From JAYFNU01 sp034933305 (GTDB lineage: Bacteria; Bacillota; Clostridia; Oscillospirales; Ruminococcaceae), in assembly GCA_034933305.1 (NCBI GenBank), contig JAYFNU010000023.1, positions 1-64,000 of the forward strand: a stretch of 64,000 nt of DNA. The letters run 5' to 3'. Of the stretch, positions 26,137-34,816 are shown piece after piece; position 1 is the stretch's first letter, and every line of letters starts with the position of its first letter. Position numbers and translations under genes: made by a program. The notes below the pieces were generated by a model. That model was given only the letters and a program-made list of their open reading frames with translations, did not search any database and was not told the DNA's origin.

Positions 26137-26343
26137 TCATTCATAGACAATTTCCATAATATCAGTGAGATCACAGGAAAGTGCTGCACAAATCTTGAGC
26201 AGCACATCGGTCGTGATATTTTCGCCTCTGCCAAGTTTGGCCATGGACGAGTGACTCACTCCTGCCATGTAGCAGAGGTCTTTTTTCTTGATATCGCGGT
26301 CAATTAAAAGCTTCCATAGCCTCTTATAGCTGATACGCATCAT
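26137..26343 (-). CDS. Small XRE (Cro/CI) family regulator
   Basis: A 68-residue single-domain helix-turn-helix protein. The motif runs from KKDLCYMAGVSHSSMAKLGR through TTDVLLKICAALSCDLTDIM, which covers all five helices of the fold. There is no sensor domain. AGGTGAG precedes tandem ATG codons; the first is used. A good promoter lies upstream. It is encoded just before the MFS-LuxR regulator and divergent from the cassette at 26534, so a role in setting cassette expression is likely. Small XRE proteins of this type are common on conjugative elements. Confidence 0.88.
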   Translation of the reverse strand: MMRISYKRLWKLLIDRDIKKKDLCYMAGVSHSSMAKLGRGENITTDVLLKICAALSCDLTDIMEIVYE

Positions 26344-26361
26344 GGCTCACCTCTTATATAA

Positions 26362-26390
26362 ATAATACTATTCTGATTCCGCTTTTGCAA
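26362..26390 (-). promoter_or_regulatory. Promoter of the XRE/LuxR operon
   Basis: On the minus strand TTGCAA (26385-26390) and TATTAT (26362-26367) are 17 bases apart, about 20 bases before the start codon. The remaining 26391-26520 gap contains a repeated GACTATCCC (near 26432 and 26465) and no clear plus-strand promoter. Confidence 0.72.
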
Positions 26391-26533
26391 CATAAAGTGC
26401 GCGATTGCGGAAATTTTTGTGCCGATTTCGAATGACTATCCCTGAACTACCCCTTCTTTTGAGGCGACTATCCCACGATTGGACTGTTCGCTATGGCGAC
26501 TTGTGCTCATAATTATTATCGGAGGTGGTTTAT

Positions 26534-26842
26534 GTGGGCAAGAACGAAAAGCGATTCTCCAGTGAAAAGGCGGTAGTGATTAACGCCGCTTACGACGCGC
26601 TCGATTCGATGGGAATTACAATCAACAAATCAAACAGCAGCCGCGGAACGCTGCTTGTATCCTCCTCGGGCTCTCCTACGCTCGGAGGGCGCATCGCCAT
26701 ATCGCCTGAGTTGTCCAAAGACGGAACGGTTGTCGAGGTGTTTCCCTTCACCGATGACGAACGCCAGTCAGAATGGATTTGCGCTTTCTTTGATGAAATG
26801 CAATCGCTGTTGAAGCGGGCAGGACTGGAGGAGATGAGATGA
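26534..26842 (+). CDS. Small cytoplasmic protein of unknown function
   Basis: About 102 residues with no signal peptide or membrane segment. I do not recognise the family. The sequence looks like a compact alpha/beta domain (SEKAVVINAAYDALDSMGI, then RGTLLVSSS, then FDEMQSLLKRAGL). A GTG at 26534 seven bases after GGAGGT is the best start; a GTG at 26525 lies inside that site. Its stop overlaps the next ATG (ATGA), so it is translationally coupled to the first lipoprotein and is the first gene of the cassette. Confidence 0.72.
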   Translation: MGKNEKRFSSEKAVVINAAYDALDSMGITINKSNSSRGTLLVSSSGSPTLGGRIAISPELSKDGTVVEVFPFTDDERQSEWICAFFDEMQSLLKRAGLEEMR

Positions 26843-28512
26843 AAAGAATCGTTATACTTGTTTTGTCCTTTTGCATATTACTGTCAGGCTGTTCGATGCT
26901 GCCCAGCTCAAGCGGAACACCGGCAAGCGGTACTCCGACAGGCGCACAGAAAGGCAGCTATGTGGCTCTGCAATGCGACGGACAGGATTTTTCCGTGCTT
27001 TATAACAGCGATTTCGACGGCGAGGCAAGCCAAAAAGGTGTAACCATTTATACCGGGGACAGAGAGGCGCTCGACAAAGTCGATATCTCGGTGATATTCT
27101 CTGGTGACACCATGGGCTTTGATGTAAGCGAATACTTCTATTACCGTGCCGAAGATATGGGAAACAAGGATGGCAATAAGTACACGCTCTATGAAGAAAT
27201 GACGCAGAGCAAGGCCGGGAATGCCACAATGAGCGGAGCCGTGTATTCGTTCGAGAACGAGGACGGCAAGGTCTTTCGCTACGAGATGCTCGTGGATACG
27301 GGAACGCAGCTCATCGGCTATTCCTGCTATTTCTACGAGGGCGAAGCCGACGAGCCGATCATGGCGATGACGGACGCGATCAAATCCTATCAGCCGTCCG
27401 CAGACTACTACGACAGCCACCCGCTTGTTGTCGGCGGAGGAGATAACGCAACTTCAAAACCCAACGATAACTCGTCACAGACCGCTCCAACTACACTTGG
27501 CAGTTATTCTGTAACGAAGAATACTCCGTTGCAGCTTCAGACCACGCTCTATGACGGAGGCTTCTTCTCACTCCAGCTTCCGACCGGCTGGGTTATCGAG
27601 ACCACCGGTGAATATGCGCTATTTGGATTCCGTGCCTACGATCCGAACAACCCGGAACGGCAAATATTCTTTTATATGAAGCACGAACCGCTGTTGAAAA
27701 GCATGGATGCAAAGAAGATTTACCAGGCATCCGCTGATATGGTAGGTGCGAATGACCCCTACGGCTATCAAATATCAGCAGATGCGCCCGTTCTTGCGGA
27801 ACCAACGACCGATTATTTCTTTTTTATCTATAACAGCTACAACGCCTATGTCAATAAATACGGACTTAATCATCAGCTTCCGTGCCTTGACGACATTAAC
27901 ATATTGGAAAAATATCCAAATAGTACGCCCACAGCTTTCAACACTCTTGATAATTCCATTGTAAGAGCCAGTTTCTATTCCGCAAGCGGCATTGAATGCG
28001 AAGGGCTGATGGCGGCGCAGGTAACGGATAAAATCAGCATCACCAATGTCTATCCCGGCGTAGATATGGGCTTTTATACGGTGTATAACTGTAATGGCGT
28101 TATTGCTCCTGCGGGTGAATTCAACGAGCTTCGCGAGCAGTTGACTGCCTGCCTTGCAAGCTTCGACTTTACCGAGGAGTACATCCTTCAGGCGCGTAAA
28201 CAAATTATAGATGAAACGGAAACCATAATATCGATGGCTTCGTCCATGCAGGCGGCCTACGATTCCTACAACGCCGCGTGGAGCGCCCGCCAGACCTCCT
28301 ACGATATTATCTCGCAGAAGAACAGCGATGCGACGCTGGGTTATGACAGGCTTTATGACCCAGACACAGGCGAAATATACCGTGCTGATTTAGGTTTTTA
28401 CGATGACTACAACATTAACCGCGATCAATACAGTAACCCGAACCTGCAAATAATCGATAGCAGCACAGAGAATTACTATTTGAATAGCGTCGATTACTAC
28501 ATCACCAAATGA
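26839..28512 (+). CDS. Lipoprotein of unknown function, 557 residues
   Basis: The N-terminus is a type II signal peptide with lipobox LSGC (Cys about residue 18), then a Ser/Thr/Pro/Gly linker. Two folded regions follow, split by a low-complexity Asn/Ser/Thr linker near residue 200: one starting YVALQCDGQDFSVLY and one starting TTLYDGGFFSLQLPTGW. The second start resembles the beta opening of PsbP-like or similar substrate-free lipoproteins, but I cannot assign a family. The C-terminal 100 residues are rich in Tyr, Asp and Asn with a helical EETIISMASSMQ-type stretch. It overlaps the preceding gene by four bases and is followed 12 bases later by another lipoprotein. Located on the outer face of the membrane. 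Confidence 0.8.
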   Translation: MKRIVILVLSFCILLSGCSMLPSSSGTPASGTPTGAQKGSYVALQCDGQDFSVLYNSDFDGEASQKGVTIYTGDREALDKVDISVIFSGDTMGFDVSEYFYYRAEDMGNKDGNKYTLYEEMTQSKAGNATMSGAVYSFENEDGKVFRYEMLVDTGTQLIGYSCYFYEGEADEPIMAMTDAIKSYQPSADYYDSHPLVVGGGDNATSKPNDNSSQTAPTTLGSYSVTKNTPLQLQTTLYDGGFFSLQLPTGWVIETTGEYALFGFRAYDPNNPERQIFFYMKHEPLLKSMDAKKIYQASADMVGANDPYGYQISADAPVLAEPTTDYFFFIYNSYNAYVNKYGLNHQLPCLDDINILEKYPNSTPTAFNTLDNSIVRASFYSASGIECEGLMAAQVTDKISITNVYPGVDMGFYTVYNCNGVIAPAGEFNELREQLTACLASFDFTEEYILQARKQIIDETETIISMASSMQAAYDSYNAAWSARQTSYDIISQKNSDATLGYDRLYDPDTGEIYRADLGFYDDYNINRDQYSNPNLQIIDSSTENYYLNSVDYYITK

Positions 28513-28524
28513 CAGGAGGTACTT

Positions 28525-29004
28525 ATGAAACGCTATTTTGCACTATTAGCGGCGGTCATGATTTTGACGCTGACCGGCTGCGCCGTTGGACCGCTTGACG
28601 GACTTTCTAAAACGCCGCTGGATGCCGCATTGTTTGATGTGCTTTCAGCACATGACCGTGAGTTTTTTGAGGTTTTTTCCAATAGTCCGCCCGTGAGCAT
28701 GACGGTGCGCTACGACCAAGTTTACCCCGACGCCACCGTAGAGGATGCCGACCTTATAAACGAAATGTACGACACGATAGCAAAGATGCGAATTAGAGCA
28801 GAAACAAATCTTTCCATTACCGATGCCTACAACAGCGTGGACTTTCAGTGCGCAGACGGAACAAGCTTCGGACTCAGCTTTGAGCAGCATATTCTCTGCG
28901 TCGGCTCCGACCACTACGAGCTGACAAACGATGAGGACTTCTGGAAACTGTTCGCACAGATTGCAGAGGATTACCATGAGCAAACGCAGGAAAACGCGTC
29001 TTAG
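28525..29004 (+). CDS. Small lipoprotein of unknown function
   Basis: A 159-residue protein with lipobox LTGC (Cys about residue 19). The mature part is a single small domain with FFEVFSNSPPVSMTVRYDQ and an acidic C-terminus. No known family recognised. A strong AGGAGG lies seven bases before the ATG. It sits between the 557-residue and 807-residue lipoproteins in the same transcript, so an extracytoplasmic complex is possible but not shown. Confidence 0.78.
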   Translation: MKRYFALLAAVMILTLTGCAVGPLDGLSKTPLDAALFDVLSAHDREFFEVFSNSPPVSMTVRYDQVYPDATVEDADLINEMYDTIAKMRIRAETNLSITDAYNSVDFQCADGTSFGLSFEQHILCVGSDHYELTNDEDFWKLFAQIAEDYHEQTQENAS

Positions 29005-29066
29005 AAATTAAGCGAAAAATACGCAATTGTAAAACAGATTGTAGTGGTCAATGGAGGAGGATAACC

Positions 29067-31490
29067 ATGAAGAAAATGACGGTATTATTGTTGGTAGTCT
29101 CGCTTCTGCTGTCTTTGACAGCCTGTTCGGGAACGAGCAATATCCCCAATACACCTGTTGGTGCAGGAAAAGATACACCCTGCACCGACGAAGAAATCGC
29201 GCAAATCGTAACCGCAGGCGAATTCCTGTTCAATGAAAAATGGTGCAAATACCTTGTCGCGCATCAGGACTATATGCCGGAGGATGTGCTGACCTGTCTT
29301 AATGAGCACATCGGCGAGTACAAGATGGTAAAGCTCGCAGAAAACAACGGTGAAACGGAGTTCAGCGAAGAAAACTGTAACACCGCCGCCGCAGTGTTAC
29401 AGCTTCACGGCTACACGCCGGAAATGCTGGTTTCCATGAACTCCGAGCCGCTTTCCGCAGACGAGCTCAGCGCCCGGGTCGCTGATAATGCGAAATACAT
29501 GGTGGATGCGACCGCCTATCCGAAGCCGGAGGACGGCGCTGATTTCCTGCCGTATTTTGCAACAAACGAGCCGGATGTTTTGGATGAAGCGCTTGGTGTG
29601 ACCCTTTCCGCGCCGAGGGAAATCACAGACAGGACGACCTACAATATGGATGTCGGTCTCGGCACAAGCCTTACCCGCTGTGCGCTGATCACCAACAATT
29701 CGGACAAAAGGGTTCAGCTTATTCCGGCAAACGACCTGACCGAAAGCGAGTGGAAGGCTGCGGTTTCGGATTATGACCCGTCGCTGGTACTGGATTGGGC
29801 GTCAGAGCTTGGCACCAAGAATGCGAGCACGGATTTGATACCGCTTGGCGCGGCAAGCGTTCTTGAACCCGGTGAATCCACCGTAGCGCGTCTTTCCTAT
29901 GTCGGGCGTGACGGCGAGGAGCTTGATTTTTATTCCCGCTTCTCATATTACGTTACCGACGGGGAAACCACAGAGCTTCTTGCGGGAGCTGTGCTCAACC
30001 ACATAAGACCCTCAGAGTTCCCAAATGGCAAATGCACCGTAAGCGGAACAGTCTATGCAGATGAAACAGGGCTTCCCGTTCCGTTTATTGATATTCAAAC
30101 CTCCCGTAACGGCGACTTCGTGACAACCGACATAAAGGGCCGGTTTACGATAGAGGTTCCCGCGTTTCAATTTGATTCAACGGGGAATTGGGCGCGCACT
30201 ACCGTTTTTGTAAATGAGCTCGGCTTATTAAGCGGCGGCATGGCGACGGTAAACGATGCATATGCACAGGAATCCATTATTGTCGAACCCCACGCCGGAG
30301 AGAGCATGGAACTCACACTGGTGTTAAAAAAGAACCCCAAGCAGGTGAACTACACGCTCCAGACCGAGCATGATATGATGATGCAGGCTTACTGCGTGGA
30401 TTCCTCCCACGACATAGTGGCAACAACCCCGTTCCATACGACTTTCAGCGAGGAATACAAATACGAGAACGGGTATCTGCATGTGTTCGACAAGACCGGC
30501 AAGCTGCTCTTTGAAAAGCGGCTTTACGGAGAAAGCGCCTTCTGCGACATTTCCACCGACGGCACGCTTGTCGCCTCTGTTGTTCATGGAGAAAAAGATG
30601 GCGATCCGGATACAGCGGTCGTATGGGATATGAATGGCAACGAGATTTTTTCATATCAGGTGCCGTATAAAGAGAATCCTGCGCTATATGTGCAAAATGA
30701 AGAAGGCCACGGCAGCGGTGATGTTTTCTCCAAACTCGGCGACCTTGAAATCTCAAACGACGGCAAGCTGCTTCTGCTTTCAACCGACGAGGGCTATGTA
30801 TGTGTTGTGCGCCTTGCGGATAAAAAAACGCTCTGCGACTTCTTCACAAACGCAAAGATGTATAAGCTGTTCTGGAGCGCCGATGACAAGGTCGTCTACA
30901 CCGGTACCGAAGCCGGAGACTTCCGCGCTACCGAGGTTGCGACAGGCAAGACACTTTGGAAAAAGTACATTGAAGCCACGATATTCGGCTGGGCGATGAA
31001 CGATACCTGCGTTGTCACCTCAACAAAGGCGACCGGCGTCGGCTATCTCATATGCACCGAGCTTGCCACGGGGAAAACGCTGTGGACTCTCGACGTGGGT
31101 ATGCGAAATGCAAGCATGACGCTTTCCCATGACGGAAAGACACTTTTCTGGGGCACGGATACCGGTACGACCAACGAACGCTGTATGTTCATTGATATGG
31201 AAACGGGCACACCGCTTTGGGGAACCATCGGTGGGAAGCAGGCGGCGGCGTTCTCAGCGGACGATAGGTATGTCGCCCTTCGCAGCGGCGGTAATCTCCA
31301 GCTTTGGACTACGACAGGCGAGCATCTTTACGGTGCGATTATTGCCCTTGACGATAATTCCATGAGCTGGGGTGTGTATATGAGCGGCGACTGCAAGTAT
31401 ATCATCAGCTTTGCGGGCGGCAGCGTGGAGGATCGGCATTATGGCGTGATGTACGCGCTGACGCTGGATGACGATACGCCGCTGGAATAA
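29067..31490 (+). CDS. Lipoprotein with carboxypeptidase-regulatory-like domain and beta-propeller
   Basis: An 807-residue lipoprotein (lipobox LTAC, Cys about 20). Residues to about 310 form an unassigned domain with an all-beta end that resembles an immunoglobulin-like fold. Residues about 320-420 match the CarboxypepD_reg type beta sandwich (CTVSGTVYADETGLPVPFID, then TTDIKGRFTIEVP). The last about 380 residues are repeats of a WD40/PQQ-like propeller, with blades ending in VVWDMNGNEIF, VRLADKKTLCDF, TEVATGKTLWKK, TELATGKTLWTLD and DMETGTPLWG. The propeller is likely a binding platform. GGAGGA precedes the ATG. It is the largest member of the lipoprotein cassette. Confidence 0.85.
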   Translation: MKKMTVLLLVVSLLLSLTACSGTSNIPNTPVGAGKDTPCTDEEIAQIVTAGEFLFNEKWCKYLVAHQDYMPEDVLTCLNEHIGEYKMVKLAENNGETEFSEENCNTAAAVLQLHGYTPEMLVSMNSEPLSADELSARVADNAKYMVDATAYPKPEDGADFLPYFATNEPDVLDEALGVTLSAPREITDRTTYNMDVGLGTSLTRCALITNNSDKRVQLIPANDLTESEWKAAVSDYDPSLVLDWASELGTKNASTDLIPLGAASVLEPGESTVARLSYVGRDGEELDFYSRFSYYVTDGETTELLAGAVLNHIRPSEFPNGKCTVSGTVYADETGLPVPFIDIQTSRNGDFVTTDIKGRFTIEVPAFQFDSTGNWARTTVFVNELGLLSGGMATVNDAYAQESIIVEPHAGESMELTLVLKKNPKQVNYTLQTEHDMMMQAYCVDSSHDIVATTPFHTTFSEEYKYENGYLHVFDKTGKLLFEKRLYGESAFCDISTDGTLVASVVHGEKDGDPDTAVVWDMNGNEIFSYQVPYKENPALYVQNEEGHGSGDVFSKLGDLEISNDGKLLLLSTDEGYVCVVRLADKKTLCDFFTNAKMYKLFWSADDKVVYTGTEAGDFRATEVATGKTLWKKYIEATIFGWAMNDTCVVTSTKATGVGYLICTELATGKTLWTLDVGMRNASMTLSHDGKTLFWGTDTGTTNERCMFIDMETGTPLWGTIGGKQAAAFSADDRYVALRSGGNLQLWTTTGEHLYGAIIALDDNSMSWGVYMSGDCKYIISFAGGSVEDRHYGVMYALTLDDDTPLE

Positions 31491-31505
31491 AAGGAGGATC
31501 ATCAA

Positions 31506-32858
31506 ATAAAAAAGACGATTTGCATTTTGCTGGGAATAGCCATGTCGCTCTCGCTGCTTGCAGGCTGCGGCGGCAAACCCGCCCCCGTAAGCGAGGGCGG
31601 CGCGGAGGGGCTTATTGCCTATCTTACGGGCAGCGGCAACGAGAATTACCTCCTTACGGATAACGCCGAAGCCGATTTGACGGGCGCCGCCATATCAACA
31701 GACAGGACCGTGCTGTTGCAGGAGGGCATAACGCTTACGCTTAACGGCACGTTCGCGCCCGGCGAGGGCCGTATCACCGTGCGGGCAGGAAGCGAAGGCG
31801 GCAATAAGCCTGCGCTTGACCTTTCAGCGTTGAACTTTACATTTGCCGCCGAACAGGAGACAACGCTTTTTGAGGTGCGCTCCGACGTGGAGCTGACTCC
31901 TCCGCAGGCGCAGGAGCACTTGACCGTAGATATGTCAAGCGATGAATGGACGAGCATCAAGGTAATTCGTCCGCAGGATGCAGCGCCGCAGGCGGAGGAA
32001 CCACAGGACAACGGCCCGGGCGGCACCTACGAGATATCCACGCCAGAGGAGTTCCTCGAGTTTCTCCCCAAAGCGAATACGGAGCAAATAGTGCTGAATA
32101 ACGACCTTACCGTCGCGCTCGATGGCGTGGCGCTCACGCACGACGTATTTATCGTCTGCAACGGCCATGCGCTGACTCTTACGGGTACGATCAACATGGA
32201 GGGCGGCGTGCTGGATATCGGCGAGAACCCGGACGTTGAGAGCGGCATGGTGGACGTATCGGGCTTGACGGTAACATGTGCGCCTGACGCCTATCCGAGC
32301 GGTAATAGCGACATACTGTTTATAGGGATGAACTTTAAGCAGATAATCGGCGAACCCACGTTGGGTGACGCGCTGCTTTATGAAATACCGGACGACGGTT
32401 CTCATGCTTCGGTAAAGATCAAAGAGGTAACGACCCCGGAAATGCATGAGGCAAAGTTGCAGGAGGACATGACGCAATATCTTTCGGGTGTGGATTTTCC
32501 CGGCGGAGTCGGAATACGCGCGGAGTTCCTCACTGATGGTGTTCTTGAAGTTGAGCTTGACAACCCGACAATCACTGAGGTGATAGGAGTAAGGCTGGAT
32601 GCAGGGATGACGCTTATCCTGACGGGTAGCGTTACCTTTGACGGCGGGAATTACGGCTTCGAGTTGCACGATGACAGCACCGGCACGGCGACGGTGGATA
32701 TTACAGGGCTACAAATAAACGGCACAGAGGCGCTGGGGGATACAAAATCGCCCGATATATTTATGGCGCGTAATCATGTGGAAATTAAATTCAATGAAAG
32801 CGACCCGCATATTGAGGTGGTCGAAAACGACCGATTCTGGTTGCGGTATGTGCAATGA
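31506..32858 (+). CDS. Lipoprotein of unknown function with apparent ATA start
   Basis: About 450 residues. From 31506 the frame reads ATA AAA AAG ACG ATT, giving a normal lipoprotein signal (x-KKTICILLGIAMSLSLLAGC) only if translation starts at ATA. AAGGAGG (31491-31497) is placed eight bases before that codon, an ideal distance. A TTG at 31527 is the first conventional start but has no site and removes the charged n-region. The mature protein has two related beta-rich parts with right-handed beta-helix character (LTLNGTFAPGEGRITVRAG; LTLTGTINMEGGVLDIG; LILTGSVTFDGGNYGFEL), suggesting a carbohydrate-interacting solenoid. Last gene of the cassette. Confidence 0.75.
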   Translation: MKKTICILLGIAMSLSLLAGCGGKPAPVSEGGAEGLIAYLTGSGNENYLLTDNAEADLTGAAISTDRTVLLQEGITLTLNGTFAPGEGRITVRAGSEGGNKPALDLSALNFTFAAEQETTLFEVRSDVELTPPQAQEHLTVDMSSDEWTSIKVIRPQDAAPQAEEPQDNGPGGTYEISTPEEFLEFLPKANTEQIVLNNDLTVALDGVALTHDVFIVCNGHALTLTGTINMEGGVLDIGENPDVESGMVDVSGLTVTCAPDAYPSGNSDILFIGMNFKQIIGEPTLGDALLYEIPDDGSHASVKIKEVTTPEMHEAKLQEDMTQYLSGVDFPGGVGIRAEFLTDGVLEVELDNPTITEVIGVRLDAGMTLILTGSVTFDGGNYGFELHDDSTGTATVDITGLQINGTEALGDTKSPDIFMARNHVEIKFNESDPHIEVVENDRFWLRYVQ

Positions 32859-32898
32859 TTATGTCATAGGCCATTTGCCGTAGTGGAAGAATAGAAGT

Positions 32899-32930
32899 GA
32901 CCTGCGCCCCGTTTTTTTGGGGCGCAGGTC
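32899..32930. terminator. Perfect hairpin at the end of the lipoprotein cassette
   Basis: A 12-bp perfect stem (GACCTGCGCCCC and complement) encloses a loop of seven T residues and is followed by TCTCCTTT. It lies 40 bases past the last lipoprotein stop and just past the convergent remnant at 32939, so it can act for both. Confidence 0.65.
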
Positions 32931-32938
32931 TCCTTTCA

Positions 32939-33135
32939 TTACCGTTCCCAATCGTCCCGGCTCTTTTTCTTCTGCTGTTGCGGCTGCTGTTTCTGCATTA
33001 GCCGTTGCTGCCCCCGCTTTATTTTCTGTATCGCCCTGTCCTCGGCGTACTCGTTCAGAAGCCGCCCAGCTTCGCGTTTGCTGTCGTACATCATAAGCGG
33101 GCTGTACTTGTCGCCGTAGGCGGTCCGAAATCCGG
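32939..33135 (-). pseudogene. C-terminal remnant of a mobile-element protein
   Basis: On the minus strand about 65 residues (FRTAYGDKYSPLMMYDSKRE onwards, ending in a Gln/Lys-rich tail KKKSRDDWER) look like the conserved end of a larger protein. The tail style resembles proteins of Tn916/Tn1549-like conjugative elements, but I cannot name the family. The reading frame runs on to 33244, where it is antisense to the nitroreductase remnant and has no sense. The true gene therefore breaks off at about 33135. Confidence 0.55.
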
Positions 33136-33572
33136 TGCTTTCCGAGAAGCTCGGTAGGCTGAATCTCGCCCATTTCAATCGGGCAACTCTCGCGGGAAGC
33201 TTTGTATCCGCAGAGCAGCCCAGCGTGATCGACGACCCCAGCATGAAAAGCGGATTCTACGGTGCGCCCACCGTATGTGCGATCTTTGGACCGACGGACT
33301 TTCTGTACAGCATTCCCGATGCCTTCTGCTGCGCCGAGAATATGGTATTGGAAGCGCACGCGCTTGGGATTGCCTCCTGCATCATCGCCCGCGGGGAAGA
33401 AACCTTCGACAATGAATTCGGCAAAGCGCTTCTGCGCCAGTGGCAGATTCCGGACGCCATGATTGCGCGCTGCTTCGTGCTGCTGGGTTACTGCAGCTGC
33501 GAGTACCCGGCCGTTAAGCCGAGAAAAGCGGGCCGAAGCCTGATTGTGGAAGAAACGAGAGAGCACGACTGA
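33135..33572 (+). pseudogene. Nitroreductase-family protein, N-terminally truncated
   Basis: About 145 residues match the second half of FMN-dependent nitroreductase-like proteins (EKLGRLNLAHFNRA, SFVSAEQPSVIDDPSMKSGF, GAPTVCAIFGP, then DAFCCAENMVLEAHALGIAS and a short C-terminus). The N-terminal half with the Arg-rich FMN-phosphate motif is absent, replaced by the mobile-element remnant on the other strand. No Shine-Dalgarno site precedes the first GTG. The stop codon is one base from the next gene's ATG, which suggests the original gene was first in the operon with the PPC protein, macrodomain and sirtuin genes. Confidence 0.75.
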
Positions 33573-33573
33573 C

Positions 33574-34011
33574 ATGGACTACAGGAAAGAACAAAATGTC
33601 TTTTATATTCGCATCGACAAGGGCGAAAACGTCCTGGATACGATCCGTGCGGTCTGCCGGAAAGAACAAATAGGCGGCGGCTTTTTCACGGGGATCGGCG
33701 CCTGCGATTCCGCCGTGCTCTCGACCTACCTCCCCGAAAAAGCAGACTTCATCGACCACAGGATTGCCGGGATGATCGAGATGGTTTCTCTGACGGGCAA
33801 CATCTCCTGCGACAAAAACGGGCAGCCGTTTCTGCACAGTCACGCCGTCTTCTCCCAGCGCAGGGAAAGCGGCGAGATCGCTGTGACCGCCGGACATCTG
33901 ACAGAGGCACGGATCGGCTATACCGGAGAGATCGTGCTGACTGCGGCTGAAAAGGCGATCGCGCGAAAGTTCGACGACGTCTCCGGCATCGAAGTCTGGG
34001 ATTTGTCATGA
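33574..34011 (+). CDS. PPC (DUF296) domain protein
   Basis: A 145-residue single-domain protein of the PPC/DUF296 family (IRIDKGENVLDTIRAVCRKE, GGGFFTGIGACDSAVLSTYL, LTGNISCDKNGQPFLHSHAV, HLTEARIGYTGEIVL). The conserved HxH and GH positions (HSHAV, AGHLTEA) suggest a metal site, as in structurally known prokaryotic members that form trimers. Plant members are fused to AT-hook motifs; bacterial function is not settled. The ATG is one base past the nitroreductase stop and 16 bases separate its stop from the macrodomain start, so it belongs to the ADP-ribosylation operon. Confidence 0.85.
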   Translation: MDYRKEQNVFYIRIDKGENVLDTIRAVCRKEQIGGGFFTGIGACDSAVLSTYLPEKADFIDHRIAGMIEMVSLTGNISCDKNGQPFLHSHAVFSQRRESGEIAVTAGHLTEARIGYTGEIVLTAAEKAIARKFDDVSGIEVWDLS

Positions 34012-34027
34012 TGGGAGTGCGGAGAAT

Positions 34028-34816
34028 ATGACCGCTTCAGGAAAAAAGCAAAAAGAGCGCAGGCAGTTTCTCATTCGCTGCCTCCTGAATGAAAATGCGA
34101 AGTACCGTTCCATGGCGATTCCGGAATCAGACGTGGAGCAGAAACTCCTGCTGCGGGCGCTTCTGAACGTGCGGCCACCGATACCTGCGGGCACAGATTT
34201 TTTGCAGGTGCAGGATGAGTATTTGGCCCGGACCGCGCTTGACAAGGGCATTGTGCGGCTCGACGATCTGCAGCCGGTGCAGCCGGGACTTTACCTCTGG
34301 CGGGGCGACATCACCCGGCTGGCGGCTGACGCCATCGTCAATGCCGCCAACAGCAGTATGACCGGCTGCTATGTGCCGAACCACACCTGTATCGACAATT
34401 GCATCCACACTTTTGCGGGTGTTCAGCTGCGTCTGGCCTGCGCCGGGCAGATGCGCGCACAGGGACATGAGGAACCGGCCGGACAGGCTAAAATCACACC
34501 GGGCTTCAACCTTCCCGCACGCTATGTGCTGCATACCGTCGGACCCATCGTGCAGGACACGGTCACGCCGAAGGACGAGGAAACGCTTGCCTCCTGCTAT
34601 CGCTCATGCCTGACGTTTGCAGAAAACTACCATTTGAAAAGCATCGTCTTTTGCTGTATCTCCACCGGTATTTTTCATTTTCCCAATCGCCGCGCGGCAG
34701 AGATCGCGGTCAGCACAGTAAAAGCGTATCTTGCTGAGCACCGCTCAGGAATCAAGGTGATTTTTAATGTTTTCAAGGATAAAGACTATGACATCTATCA
34801 GGAATTGCTCCGCTGA
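34028..34816 (+). CDS. Zinc-dependent macrodomain protein-ADP-ribose hydrolase
   Basis: A 262-residue hydrolase that removes ADP-ribose from modified proteins. Helical N-terminal extension (1-85), then a macrodomain: GDITRLAADAIVNAANS (Asp94, Asn105, Asn108), the zinc insert Cys114, His119, Cys121 in TGCYVPNHTC, GQAKITPGFNLPARYVLHTV and SIVFCCISTGIFHFP. The Cys-His-Cys set is the mark of the Zn-macro class that is encoded with class M sirtuins in Staphylococcus, Streptococcus and other Firmicutes and reverses their reaction. A GGAG site precedes the ATG. The sirtuin gene begins inside its 3' end, so the two are co-translated. Confidence 0.93.
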   Translation: MTASGKKQKERRQFLIRCLLNENAKYRSMAIPESDVEQKLLLRALLNVRPPIPAGTDFLQVQDEYLARTALDKGIVRLDDLQPVQPGLYLWRGDITRLAADAIVNAANSSMTGCYVPNHTCIDNCIHTFAGVQLRLACAGQMRAQGHEEPAGQAKITPGFNLPARYVLHTVGPIVQDTVTPKDEETLASCYRSCLTFAENYHLKSIVFCCISTGIFHFPNRRAAEIAVSTVKAYLAEHRSGIKVIFNVFKDKDYDIYQELLR

